Shown here: in pieces, positions 25,877 to 33,197 of the stretch
Layout: each line of letters begins with the position of its first letter
Position numbering within the stretch: position 1 is the first letter of the stretch
Source of the DNA: Oxalobacter sp. OttesenSCG-928-P03
Lineage (GTDB): Bacteria; Pseudomonadota; Gammaproteobacteria; Burkholderiales; Burkholderiaceae_D
Assembly (NCBI GenBank): GCA_030269625.1
Contig: JAJDFZ010000014.1
Span: forward strand, 1-40,694
Direction: 5' to 3'
DNA: 40,694 nt
Notes under the pieces: generated by a model
Database searches by the model: none
Told to the model about the DNA's origin: nothing
What the model saw: the letters and a program-made list of their open reading frames with translations, nothing else
Translations under genes and position numbers: made by a program

Positions 25877-26536
25877 ATGACAAGAAAAAAATTCAATCTG
25901 ATCGTTTTTGACTGGGATGGCACGCTCATGGACAGCACGGCCGCCATCGTCAAAAGTATCCAGGCTGCGGCTGATTCGCTGGGGCTGCCCGTGCCGGACA
26001 GGGAAACTGCCGCGCACGTTATCGGACTGGGGCTTTACGAGGCCATGGAGGCGGTCATGCCGGGCGCTGACGACGCCATATACCGGCAGATGGCAGACAG
26101 GTACAGGCAGTATTACCTGCAATTCAGCCAGGAAATCCTGCTTTTTGATGGCGTCATCGACATGCTTGAAGATCTGGCCGCGAGCCATTACATGCTGGCG
26201 GTGGCGACAGGCAAGAGCCGCCGCGGCCTGGACCGCGTGCTGCTTGAAACCGGCACCGGCCACTTTTTTCACGCCACCAGGACAGCGGACCAGACCTATT
26301 CCAAGCCGCATCCTGCCATGCTCCAGGAAATCACCGAAGAACTGGGCGAATCCATGCGGCATACCGTGATGATCGGGGACACCACCCATGATCTGCTCAT
26401 GGCATCCAATGCGGGCGCTGCCGGGATTGCCGTCCAGTATGGCGCCCACCCCATCGAAGAACTGAAACGGCTGAACCCGCTGTATACTGCAGAATCCGTT
26501 ACAGGGCTTCACAACTGGCTCAAAAACAACGCCTGA
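25877..26536 (+). CDS. HAD-family phosphatase (Gph-like)
   Basis: A haloacid dehalogenase superfamily hydrolase of 219 residues. Motif I is F-D-W-D-G-T-L-M-D-S (nucleophile Asp at the first D), motif II A-T-G-K-S-R-R-G-L, and motifs III/IV K-P-H-P-A-M-L and M-I-G-D-T-T-H-D-L. A helical cap domain sits between motif I and II. This is the phosphoglycolate phosphatase / phosphatase-like subgroup; substrate is not fixed by sequence alone. The order rluC, HAD phosphatase, S49 peptidase is common in Burkholderiales, as I recall. Confidence 0.9.
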   Translation: MTRKKFNLIVFDWDGTLMDSTAAIVKSIQAAADSLGLPVPDRETAAHVIGLGLYEAMEAVMPGADDAIYRQMADRYRQYYLQFSQEILLFDGVIDMLEDLAASHYMLAVATGKSRRGLDRVLLETGTGHFFHATRTADQTYSKPHPAMLQEITEELGESMRHTVMIGDTTHDLLMASNAGAAGIAVQYGAHPIEELKRLNPLYTAESVTGLHNWLKNNA

Positions 26537-26562
26537 CAGGAAAGAGAAAACCGGACACGCTT

Positions 26563-27567
26563 ATGGAAAACACAAACGACACCACATCACCAGCCGAGAC
26601 CGCCGCGACCGTTTCCGGCAAGGAAGTGGCCTGGGAGCGGGAAATCATTGAAAAAATGCTGACGGCAACCCTGAAAGAGCAGCGCGCCAAGCGGCGCTGG
26701 GGCATCTTTTTCAAATTCCTTGCCGTTGCCGTGGTCATCATCCTCTTTGGTGTGGCCCGCACCGTTGACTTTTCGAGTGATGAAGGCGCTCCGGTAGAAG
26801 GGTCCCATGCCGCACTGATCAAGATCAGCGGCGTTATCTCTTCCGAAACCAGGGCCTCCGCCGAAAAAATCACCAAATCCCTGCAAAAGGCGTTTTCCGA
26901 AAAGAATGTCACCGGGATCATCCTGCGCATCAACAGTCCGGGCGGCAGCCCTGTCCAGGCCGGGCGCATCCATGATGAAATCATCCGGCTGCGCCAGCTT
27001 TACCCTGGCAAGCCGGTCCATGTCGTTGTCGAGGAAGTCTGCGCGTCCGGCGGCTACTACATTGCTGCCGCAGCCGAAAATGTCTATGTCGACAAGGCCA
27101 GCATCGTTGGTTCCATCGGCGTTCTTGTCAATGGCTTTGGCTTTACCGGCCTGATGGAAAAAGTCGGCATCGAGCGCCGCCTCATGACATCCGGCAAGAA
27201 CAAGGCTTTCATGGACCCGTTCAGCCCGCAAAATGAGCAGCAGAAACAATACGTCCAGAGTCTCATCGATGAAGTGCACCAGCAATTCATCGCCGTGGTC
27301 AAAAACGGCCGGGGAAATCGCCTGAAAAGTGACGACGACATATTCAGCGGCCTTGTCTGGACAGGCACCAAAGCCATCGAGCTGGGCCTGGCTGATGGCC
27401 TGGGCACCGTCAACAGCGTGGCACGCGACGTCATCAAGACCCAGACCATCGTGGACTATACCGAAGAAGAAAAACTCTCCGACCGGGTACTCAAGAAACT
27501 GGGCGCCTCGATGGGAGAGGGAGCGGCAAGATACAGCTCACAGGAACTCCTGCCCGCCCTCAAATAA
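26563..27567 (+). CDS. sppA: S49 family signal peptide peptidase (SppA/SohB-like)
   Basis: A membrane-bound serine protease that degrades signal peptides left after export. The 334-residue short form has one membrane segment at about 48-66 (F-F-K-F-L-A-V-A-V-V-I-I-L-F-G-V-A). The fold shows I-L-R-I-N-S-P-G-G-S-P, the nucleophile region V-C-A-S-G-G-Y-Y-I-A-A-A, and V-G-S-I-G-V-L with the downstream catalytic lysine expected in the M-T-S-G-K-N-K-A segment. It ends with a terminator at 27594. The start follows the HAD gene after 26 bases. Confidence 0.92.
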   Translation: MENTNDTTSPAETAATVSGKEVAWEREIIEKMLTATLKEQRAKRRWGIFFKFLAVAVVIILFGVARTVDFSSDEGAPVEGSHAALIKISGVISSETRASAEKITKSLQKAFSEKNVTGIILRINSPGGSPVQAGRIHDEIIRLRQLYPGKPVHVVVEEVCASGGYYIAAAAENVYVDKASIVGSIGVLVNGFGFTGLMEKVGIERRLMTSGKNKAFMDPFSPQNEQQKQYVQSLIDEVHQQFIAVVKNGRGNRLKSDDDIFSGLVWTGTKAIELGLADGLGTVNSVARDVIKTQTIVDYTEEEKLSDRVLKKLGASMGEGAARYSSQELLPALK

Positions 27568-27593
27568 TCATCCTGATGTGCAGACAGCAAGCG

Positions 27594-27625
27594 GAAACAG
27601 CCTTTCAAAAGGCCGTTTCTGTTTT
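27594..27625 (+). terminator. intrinsic terminator of the rluC-HAD-sppA run
   Basis: Stem GAAAC-a-GCCTTT/AAAGGC-c-GTTTC (27594-27605 and 27608-27619), one mismatch and a very short loop, followed by TGTTTTC. Confidence 0.75.
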
Positions 27626-27673
27626 CGCGTGTCGCGTTAAATTCGCGATATAACTGTTTGAAATAAATAATTT

Positions 27674-28375
27674 TTACAGTTGGCCCATCATGGGTTTCAA
27701 GCCGAACAGGCCGACGATTTCGAGAATGCCGTTAATGGCAAACTGGACTGCCATGCAGATCAGGAGAAAACCCATGACGCGGGAAATGGCATCAATGCCG
27801 CTGTTGCCGAAAAGCCGCATGATCCAGTTGGAACTGCGCATGCAGCCCCAGACAATCGCAGAGACAATCACCGAGATCGTGATCGGCGCCAGCAGGTAAA
27901 CCCAGGTGGCAATGCCGCCTTCAGCCGTTACCGCCGAGGTGGACGTGATAATCATCGCCATCGTGCCGGGCCCCGCTGTACTGGGCATGGCAAGCGGCAC
28001 AAATGCAATATCAGATTTTTTGCGATGGTTCAGTTCGGCGGACTTCAGTTCGGCTTCGGTGGATTCCTGCGGGCTTTGCGAGGGAAACAGCATCCGGAAG
28101 CCGATAACCGCCACAATCATGCCGCCTGCAATACGCAATCCCTGGATCGAGATGCCGAAGAGTTTCATCACGATCTGGCCGGCATAAAACGTAACCAGCA
28201 TGATCACGCACACATAGATGGACGCTTTTAAGGATTGCTCGTTGCGCTCGTCCGGCGTCATGTGGCCCGAGATGCCGAGAAGCAGGGCGACCGTCGTCAG
28301 GGGGTTGGCCAGCGGCAGAATCACCGTTACCCCCAAAACCGTCAGCTTGAACAAATCCAGAATATCCTGCAGCAT
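27674..28375 (-). CDS. marC: MarC-family integral membrane protein
   Basis: A 233-residue protein with six membrane segments. The N-terminus ([10 protein letters not shown] then [14 protein letters not shown]) and the blocks [16 protein letters not shown] and [15 protein letters not shown] resemble E. coli MarC closely. The transport role of the family is not settled; MarC itself was shown not to confer multiple antibiotic resistance. ATG 28375 is picked by match to MarC; the frame runs to 28429, and the first candidate there also has only a distant ribosome binding site. Confidence 0.92.
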   Translation of the reverse strand: MLQDILDLFKLTVLGVTVILPLANPLTTVALLLGISGHMTPDERNEQSLKASIYVCVIMLVTFYAGQIVMKLFGISIQGLRIAGGMIVAVIGFRMLFPSQSPQESTEAELKSAELNHRKKSDIAFVPLAMPSTAGPGTMAMIITSTSAVTAEGGIATWVYLLAPITISVIVSAIVWGCMRSSNWIMRLFGNSGIDAISRVMGFLLICMAVQFAINGILEIVGLFGLKPMMGQL

Positions 28376-28496
28376 CCTTTTACCCGAAAACAAGGAACAC
28401 GCCTGTTCTGACACCTCATCATACATCACGCAAAAGCGCCTTCGGCAACATTAAGCCAGACATGGCGAGAAAGATCAAACCCAAACAATCAAACCT

Positions 28497-28516
28497 GTAT
28501 GCCATAAATGGCATAC
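28497..28516. promoter_or_regulatory. perfect inverted repeat, probable operator
   Basis: GTATGCCAT-aa-ATGGCATAC, nine-base arms and a two-base centre. CATAAT at 28525-28530 lies just beyond it and could be the -10 of the small membrane protein at 28543, so the repeat covers the -35 position. Centre and -10 are 21 bases apart, against 19 in the repeat at 177-206, and the inner ten arm bases are shared. Confidence 0.55.
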
Positions 28517-28542
28517 AATGCTGCCATAATTTGTTCCGTTAA

Positions 28543-28938
28543 ATGATTGATACAGGCAGACCTGCCATGCCATGCCACCAGCCCAACAATATTGACAATT
28601 CGCCCCGCATCAAAAGATGGGGCGCCCAGCTTGAAAAACACCAGGCTCTTCTGACCATCAAATCCCTGCTGTTCATGACCGCGCTTTTCGTGCTGTCGGG
28701 ATACGCTCTGGTATCGTACCTGCTTGACCGGGGCAATCCGCAGCATATCCAGGCCATTCCCGTCATCCAGATGGGCAATGCCGGTCTTATCTTCATCACC
28801 CTGTATTTCGGCGTTGTCGAATATCTCTTCAGAAACCGGCCAAAGGAAATCCGCCTTATCCAGCGGTTTATCTGGTACCTTGCCATTCTCTTTCTCGTGA
28901 CGGCAACCGGTTTTTGCGCAATGATGTTTTCCCGGTAG
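28543..28938 (+). CDS. small membrane protein, two spans, unrecognised
   Basis: A 131-residue protein with a polar N-terminus (about 35 residues) and hydrophobic spans at about 40-62 (S-L-L-F-M-T-A-L-F-V-L-S-G-Y-A-L-V), 76-94 (M-G-N-A-G-L-I-F-I-T-L-Y-F-G-V-V) and 108-128 (F-I-W-Y-L-A-I-L-F-L-V-T-A-T-G-F). An alternative ATG at 28567 follows an AGG-containing region and may be the true start. It has an inverted-repeat promoter (28497-28516). No family is known to me. Confidence 0.7.
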   Translation: MIDTGRPAMPCHQPNNIDNSPRIKRWGAQLEKHQALLTIKSLLFMTALFVLSGYALVSYLLDRGNPQHIQAIPVIQMGNAGLIFITLYFGVVEYLFRNRPKEIRLIQRFIWYLAILFLVTATGFCAMMFSR

Positions 28939-29052
28939 GCCAAAGACAGCATCCCGCCCGGTTATGCATTTTTTCAGGGAAGTGCGCAACAACACCCGAT
29001 TTATCATTTAAAATTGACACCGGTCCAATTGACAGCGGTCTGTCAGAGACCT

Positions 29053-29104
29053 GTGGGAGATGGTATTCCTCCCGTAACTGCCCTAAAGGCTGATGATACC
29101 TACA
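29053..29104 (+). ncRNA. fluoride riboswitch (crcB motif)
   Basis: The sequence fits the crcB-motif aptamer: GGGAG-ATGGTATTC-CTCCC hairpin, then GTAAC, a GCC/GGC stem, and TGATGATACCTAC at the end. The loop GGTA (29062-29065) can pair with TACC (29097-29100), as expected of the pseudoknot. It sits 63 bases before the crcB ATG, the classical target. In this class fluoride binding turns expression on. Confidence 0.93.
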
Positions 29105-29163
29105 CTTATCCCGGCAGGGGAGTGTAGTCCGTCTGCCGGAACTGAATATAACCAGGAGGGCAG
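29100..29163 (+). promoter_or_regulatory. riboswitch expression platform
   Basis: Two overlapping, mutually exclusive hairpins can form: CTACACT/AGTGTAG (29100-29106 with 29121-29127), which steals the aptamer's 3' end, and CCGGCAG/CTGCCGG (29111-29117 with 29133-29139). No T-run follows either one, so the control may be translational. The ribosome binding site AGGAGG is at 29154-29159. CCTCC at 29068-29072 and CTGCCCT at 29078-29084, both inside the aptamer, are exact complements of GGAGG and AGGGCAG at the site. Confidence 0.5.
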
Positions 29164-29166
29164 GAC

Positions 29167-29553
29167 ATGATTTACTCCATTCTTTCCATCTGTATCGGCG
29201 CTGCTACAGGAGCGCTCCTGCGATGGGGTCTCGGTATTTCTCTCAATGCGCTTTTCCCCGCCATTCCCCCCGGCACGCTGGTGGCAAATCTGGCAGGCGC
29301 TTTTCTTATCGGGCTTTGCCTGGCTTTTTTTGCACATTCTCCGAATATTGCCGGCGAATGGCGCCTGCTGGTCATAACCGGGTTTTTAGGCAGTCTGACA
29401 ACCTTTTCCACTTTTTCGGCAGAAGTGGTGACCCTCATCCAGCAGGGAAGATTGCTGATGGCATGCACGGCAGCCTCAATCCACCTTTTCGGGTCATTGG
29501 GCATGACCTTCCTGGGGCTGCTTGTTTTTTCACTTCTGAAAAGGACAGGGTGA
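29167..29553 (+). CDS. crcB: fluoride channel CrcB/FluC
   Basis: A dual-topology fluoride-specific channel that exports toxic fluoride as a dimer. The 128-residue protein has four membrane segments and the family marks G-A-L-L-R-W near the start, [14 protein letters not shown], and [13 protein letters not shown] with the conserved Thr/Ser track and Phe box. The ATG is seven bases after AGGAGG. It is controlled by the riboswitch before it and is followed by DUF190 with five bases between, a frequent pairing. Confidence 0.97.
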   Translation: MIYSILSICIGAATGALLRWGLGISLNALFPAIPPGTLVANLAGAFLIGLCLAFFAHSPNIAGEWRLLVITGFLGSLTTFSTFSAEVVTLIQQGRLLMACTAASIHLFGSLGMTFLGLLVFSLLKRTG

Positions 29554-29558
29554 CGAAA

Positions 29559-29876
29559 ATGAAAGGATACAAACTGGTTTTTTATACCCGTCAGGATCGT
29601 CAGCATGGGCATCAGCCGCTGGCGCACTGGCTTGTTGAAGAATCGCAGCGCCTCGGCTTTGGGGGAGCGACATTGAGCATGGCCGCCGAAGGATTCGGGC
29701 ATGACGGGAAAATGCATTCCGCCGGTTTTTTTGAGCTGGGCGACCAGCCGGTACAGGTCTGCATGGCCGTTACTGAAGAAGAGGCCGATCTTTTCCGCTA
29801 CATACTGCAAAAAGAGGGGATTAACATTTTTTACATGAAAATACCCATCGAATTCGGCATGACTAGCGATGCCTGA
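29559..29876 (+). CDS. DUF190 family protein
   Basis: A 105-residue cytosolic protein of the DUF190 family, often next to crcB and sharing its fluoride riboswitch. Visible marks are L-V-F-Y-T-R-Q-D, P-L-A-H-W-L-V-E-E-S-Q-R-L-G-F-G-G-A-T and Q-V-C-M-A-V-T-E-E-E-A-D. DUF190 is related to PII-like ferredoxin-fold proteins, so a sensing or regulatory role in fluoride handling is plausible but unproven. ATG 29559 follows the crcB stop by five bases. It ends three bases before the convergent Sel1-like gene. Confidence 0.9.
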   Translation: MKGYKLVFYTRQDRQHGHQPLAHWLVEESQRLGFGGATLSMAAEGFGHDGKMHSAGFFELGDQPVQVCMAVTEEEADLFRYILQKEGINIFYMKIPIEFGMTSDA

Positions 29877-29879
29877 TTT

Positions 29880-30722
29880 TTACCGGTTTTTGAACGGCAT
29901 CAGGAATTTCTTTTTCGGGCACAGCCTGTCCAGATTGGCAATCGGCTGCGGGGTGTCATAGGGGTCCATTGCTTCCGCCAGCTTCCTGTAGCAGGCGGCA
30001 TGGCTGGCATCCTTTGTCTGCCCGTAATGCCCGTTTGCGAAAATCCCGCTTAAAACCATCAGGCAGGGCCTGCTGCCCTTTGCCGCGCCTTCACGCAGTG
30101 AGCGGACAATACCCAGCACATCCTTTTCCCGGGCGTAAGTGTCCGCCAGCGGCATTCCGGCATCACCATTACCGGCATTGATAGCGCGCTGGAGCCATTG
30201 ACGGCCGGTCTCCACATCCTTTTTCTGTTCGATGAGCAGCCTGCCGTGGATTTCCATTCCCTTTGGCGAGCCCGCTTCAGCCGCCTTCTGCGCGAGTTCC
30301 TGCGCCTTTTCCAGGTTTTTTTTCATGCCGGCGCCCTTTTCGTGGCATCCGGCCAGCGCGGCCCAGGCATCCGGGCAGCCGGCTTTAGCCGCGTAATCGT
30401 ACAGGGTCACCCTGTATTTATCACGCTTTGATTTGGCCCCTTTTTTGACAAACTCGTAGCGGTACATGTCCGCCAGCGCCAGTGCCGCCTTTGCACTGCC
30501 TTTCGTCATGGACAGCTCGAAATAATCCCCGGCCATTTCCGGGTTTTTCTTTTCGCCGCCCTTGCCCGAACGTATTCGCATGCCGGTCTGGAAAATGTCT
30601 TCGGCATCCTTCGTCCCGGCGGGACGGGTTTTTGACAGCACGGGAAATTGCTGTGCAAAAGCCGATGCCGTCATGGAAAAGAGGGCCGTGAAAAAGAGCG
30701 TACGGAAGAAACCATTAACCAT
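29880..30722 (-). CDS. exported Sel1-like repeat protein
   Basis: A 280-residue protein. The signal peptide is clear (F-F-R-T-L-F-F-T-A-L-F-S-M-T-A-S-A-F-A, cut before Q-Q). The mature part has Sel1-type repeats, G-S-A-K-A-A-L-A-L-A-D-M-Y, A-G-C-P-D-A-W-A-A-L-A-G-C-H-E-K-G-A-G-M-K-K-N and G-S-P-K-G-M-E-I-H-G-R-L, less regular than those of the protein at 1911. A paired-Cys content suggests a disulfide. ATG follows GGAGG by six bases. Its partner is unknown. Confidence 0.85.
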   Translation of the reverse strand: MVNGFFRTLFFTALFSMTASAFAQQFPVLSKTRPAGTKDAEDIFQTGMRIRSGKGGEKKNPEMAGDYFELSMTKGSAKAALALADMYRYEFVKKGAKSKRDKYRVTLYDYAAKAGCPDAWAALAGCHEKGAGMKKNLEKAQELAQKAAEAGSPKGMEIHGRLLIEQKKDVETGRQWLQRAINAGNGDAGMPLADTYAREKDVLGIVRSLREGAAKGSRPCLMVLSGIFANGHYGQTKDASHAACYRKLAEAMDPYDTPQPIANLDRLCPKKKFLMPFKNR

Positions 30723-30810
30723 CTGAGCCTCCCCAGGTCAGAAAAAGATATGCGCTGATCCTATTCAGGCAGGGCAGGACGGGGAGGTCAATACAGGGAG
30801 GAGAAGCGGC

Positions 30811-30830
30811 AAAAAACCGGGGATGCCCGT
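30811..30830 (-). terminator. possible terminator of the MoxR/VWA pair
   Basis: On the minus strand CGGG-catc-CCCG, then GGTTTTTT. The stem is only four to five bases, but the T-run is good and the position is about ten bases after the VWA stop. Confidence 0.4.
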
Positions 30831-30839
30831 TGCGTCGTA

Positions 30840-32015
30840 TTACTTGCTGAGCGCGCGCATCGCATCGTCCAGGCCGCGCAGGGTCAGCGGATACATGCGG
30901 TTTTCCATGATATCGCGGATGATTTCAATGGATTGGGTGGTTTTCCAGAAACGCTCCTGCTCCGGATTCAGCCAGACGGCGTGCCTGAAATGCGCCAGGA
31001 GGCTTTTCATCCACGTTTCACCCGAAAGTGTCGTCGGGTGAAGCCAGCAATTGATTCCCGGATCGGTGATTTCCGATGGTCCCATCGTGGCGTCCCCGAC
31101 GAAAATCAGCTTGTAATCCTTGCCGAACCGGTTGATCAACTGGCTGATCGGGTAATGGGTGGTATAAGAAGGGCCCTCATACTTCCATACCGTGTCATAG
31201 ACACAGTTGTGGAAATAAAAATGGTCCATGTGCTTGAATTCCGCGCGGGCAGCGGAAAACAGTTCCTCGCAGGTCTTGATGTGCGGCACCATTGAGCCGC
31301 CGGTATCGAAAAGCAGCAGTACCTTGACCTTGTTCTGGCGTTCCGGGCGCATGACCAGATCCAGCCAGCCCGCGTTTTTCGCCGTGCTCCGGATCGTTTC
31401 ATCCAGGTCCAGTTCGTCAGGCACCCCTTCGCGCGCGAATTTCCTGAGCCGCCTCAAGGCTACCTTGATATTGCGCGTACCCAGTTCAATTTCATCATCC
31501 AGCCCCTTGAAATCGCGGCTGTCCCAGGCCTTGACGGTTTTTTCACTGTTGTTGGCGATCATGCTTTCAAGGCGCATGTTTTCCGGGCTGGTGCCTCCCA
31601 TGCCAAAGGCGTTTTTACCGTTGCCCCGCATCCTGTCGCCGTCCGCCTCTGGCGCCATCTCCTTTTCAGCCGCCGCCGGTTCCGACTGGACGGGCTTGTC
31701 GTTCAGCGCCATATCGAGCACGGCCAGGTCCTGTGCGGAAAGCATGTCGCCCGCCGCGTTTTCCAGCCATGCTTCCGGGATGTTTCCGCTGTTTTCATCC
31801 TGTGCGCGGATTTTTTCAAAATACTCGGAAAAGGCCACGTCAAAACGGTCGTAGTGTGCCTCGTTCTTGACCAGGCAGATACGCGCAAGGCGATAGAAAT
31901 CATCCAGGCTGCAATTGGCAAGCCCTGCTTCAAGCGCCTCAAGAAGCGCCAAAAATTCCGTGATTGTCACGGGAACACGGCGTTCCTTCAGATGCAGAAA
32001 AAAATCAATCAGCAT
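30840..32015 (-). CDS. VWA domain (CoxE-like) protein
   Basis: A 391-residue protein with a C-terminal von Willebrand A domain. The MIDAS is L-L-F-D-T-G-G-S-M-V, so the usual D-x-S-x-S has Gly in place of the first Ser; I recall similar D-x-G-G-S in CoxE-type relatives. The middle is charged and contains a Gly/Met-rich linker. No signal peptide. It is paired with the MoxR ATPase upstream by 22 bases. Such pairs act as chaperones that insert metals or activate partner enzymes; the partner is not visible here. Confidence 0.88.
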   Translation of the reverse strand: MLIDFFLHLKERRVPVTITEFLALLEALEAGLANCSLDDFYRLARICLVKNEAHYDRFDVAFSEYFEKIRAQDENSGNIPEAWLENAAGDMLSAQDLAVLDMALNDKPVQSEPAAAEKEMAPEADGDRMRGNGKNAFGMGGTSPENMRLESMIANNSEKTVKAWDSRDFKGLDDEIELGTRNIKVALRRLRKFAREGVPDELDLDETIRSTAKNAGWLDLVMRPERQNKVKVLLLFDTGGSMVPHIKTCEELFSAARAEFKHMDHFYFHNCVYDTVWKYEGPSYTTHYPISQLINRFGKDYKLIFVGDATMGPSEITDPGINCWLHPTTLSGETWMKSLLAHFRHAVWLNPEQERFWKTTQSIEIIRDIMENRMYPLTLRGLDDAMRALSK

Positions 32016-32037
32016 GGCAAAACCGGGAAAGGGGCGA

Positions 32038-32880
32038 TCAGCTGCGCTGGCGGTTTACCTGAACAAGGCGGTTCATCATCTCCACGTCCTGCTCGTTTTT
32101 CATCAGGGCGCCAAGCAGGGGAGGCACTTCCGTGCGCTTTTCCCCGCTGTTCAGGGAGGCGGGGTCGATGCCTTCCGCCCTGAGGAGTTTCAGCCAGTCG
32201 ATCAGTTCCGAGGTGGATGGTTTTTTCTTGAAACCATTGATCTGGCGCAGGCTGTAAAAGACTTCGAGCGCCTCGCGCATCAGGTTTTCGGAAAGATCGG
32301 GGAAATGGACATCCACGATCTTTGCCATCGTTTCCTTGTCCGGGAAGGCGATGTAGTGGAAAAAACAGCGGCGCAGGAAGGCGTCCGGCAGTTCTTTTTC
32401 ATTATTCGAGGTAATGATGAAAAGCGGGCGGTGTTTCGCCTGGATCAACTGGTGTGTCTCATAGCAGTAAAACTCCATCCGGTCGAGCTCGCGCAAAAGA
32501 TCATTCGGAAACTCGATATCCGCCTTGTCAATCTCGTCAATCAGCACCACGCTGGGCGTATCCGCTTCAAATGCCTCCCACAGCACGCCCTTGAGAATAT
32601 AGTTGGCAATATTGGCCACCTTTGCCTCTCCCAGTTGGGAATCGCGCAGGCGGGAAACCGCATCGTACTCATACAGCCCGTGCTGGGCCTTGGTGGTGGA
32701 CTTGATATGCCATTGCAGAAGCGGCATTCCCAGTGCGGCAGCCACTTCCTCGGCCAGCATGGTCTTGCCGGTGCCGGGTTCACCCTTGATCAGAAGAGGG
32801 CGCTCCAGCGTGATGGCAGCATTCACGGCCAGTTGCAGGTCAGGGGTGGCGACGTAATTGGAACTTCCTTCAAAACGCAT
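32038..32880 (-). CDS. MoxR-family AAA+ ATPase
   Basis: A 280-residue AAA+ ATPase of the MoxR clade. Walker A is G-E-P-G-T-G-K-T-M-L near residue 38, Walker B V-V-L-I-D-E-I-D-K-A-D, sensor 1 I-I-T-S-N-N-E-K-E-L-P, and the arginine-finger stretch F-L-R-R-C-F-F-H-Y. The gene is transcribed with the VWA protein. A TATACT -10 is at 32924-32929 on the minus strand and AGGA lies eight bases before the ATG. The MoxR/VWA couple remodels client proteins; no client gene is adjacent. Confidence 0.9.
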   Translation of the reverse strand: MRFEGSSNYVATPDLQLAVNAAITLERPLLIKGEPGTGKTMLAEEVAAALGMPLLQWHIKSTTKAQHGLYEYDAVSRLRDSQLGEAKVANIANYILKGVLWEAFEADTPSVVLIDEIDKADIEFPNDLLRELDRMEFYCYETHQLIQAKHRPLFIITSNNEKELPDAFLRRCFFHYIAFPDKETMAKIVDVHFPDLSENLMREALEVFYSLRQINGFKKKPSTSELIDWLKLLRAEGIDPASLNSGEKRTEVPPLLGALMKNEQDVEMMNRLVQVNRQRS

Positions 32881-33197
32881 GGCAGCTTCCTGGGTAATAG
32901 GGTTGGAATTCTTCGTTTGAGGAAGTATATCAGCATAATTCGAACGAAGCCTTGCGTGCCGTCAGCAGGCCTGCCGGGAACAAATCCTGGGACTGGATTT
33001 TTCTGTGCCGTCGGGATTGAACCGGAGTGCGGATTGATGGCAGCCGCATCCTGCACCGCGTAAAGGTAGCGGTATTGTCGTTTTTGGATGTGCCCAGCGA
33101 AAATTCAGGCTTTCAGGCATAATATTTACAGCAATACTAGCCATAAATAACGCTTATTGCCCCTTTATTGTTGTTATCATTTATTAAATCAAGTGAA
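32881..33197. other. intergenic region between moxR and the chemoreceptor
   Basis: It holds the divergent promoters. On the minus strand TATACT at 32924-32929 is a -10 for the MoxR gene. On the plus side the AT-rich sequence after 33118 (GCATAATATTTACAG) may be the promoter of the chemoreceptor. I looked for a FliA-type sequence there and found none. No gene seen. Confidence 0.4.

Noticed and set aside
31915..33063. A 382-codon open frame on the plus strand
   Set aside because: It runs antisense to the MoxR gene and part of the VWA gene, both with clear motifs, and resembles no protein.
33063..33197. A sigma-28 promoter for the chemoreceptor
   Set aside because: GCCATAAA at 33130 has only five of eight matches and nothing like TAAAGTTT stands 11 bases before it.
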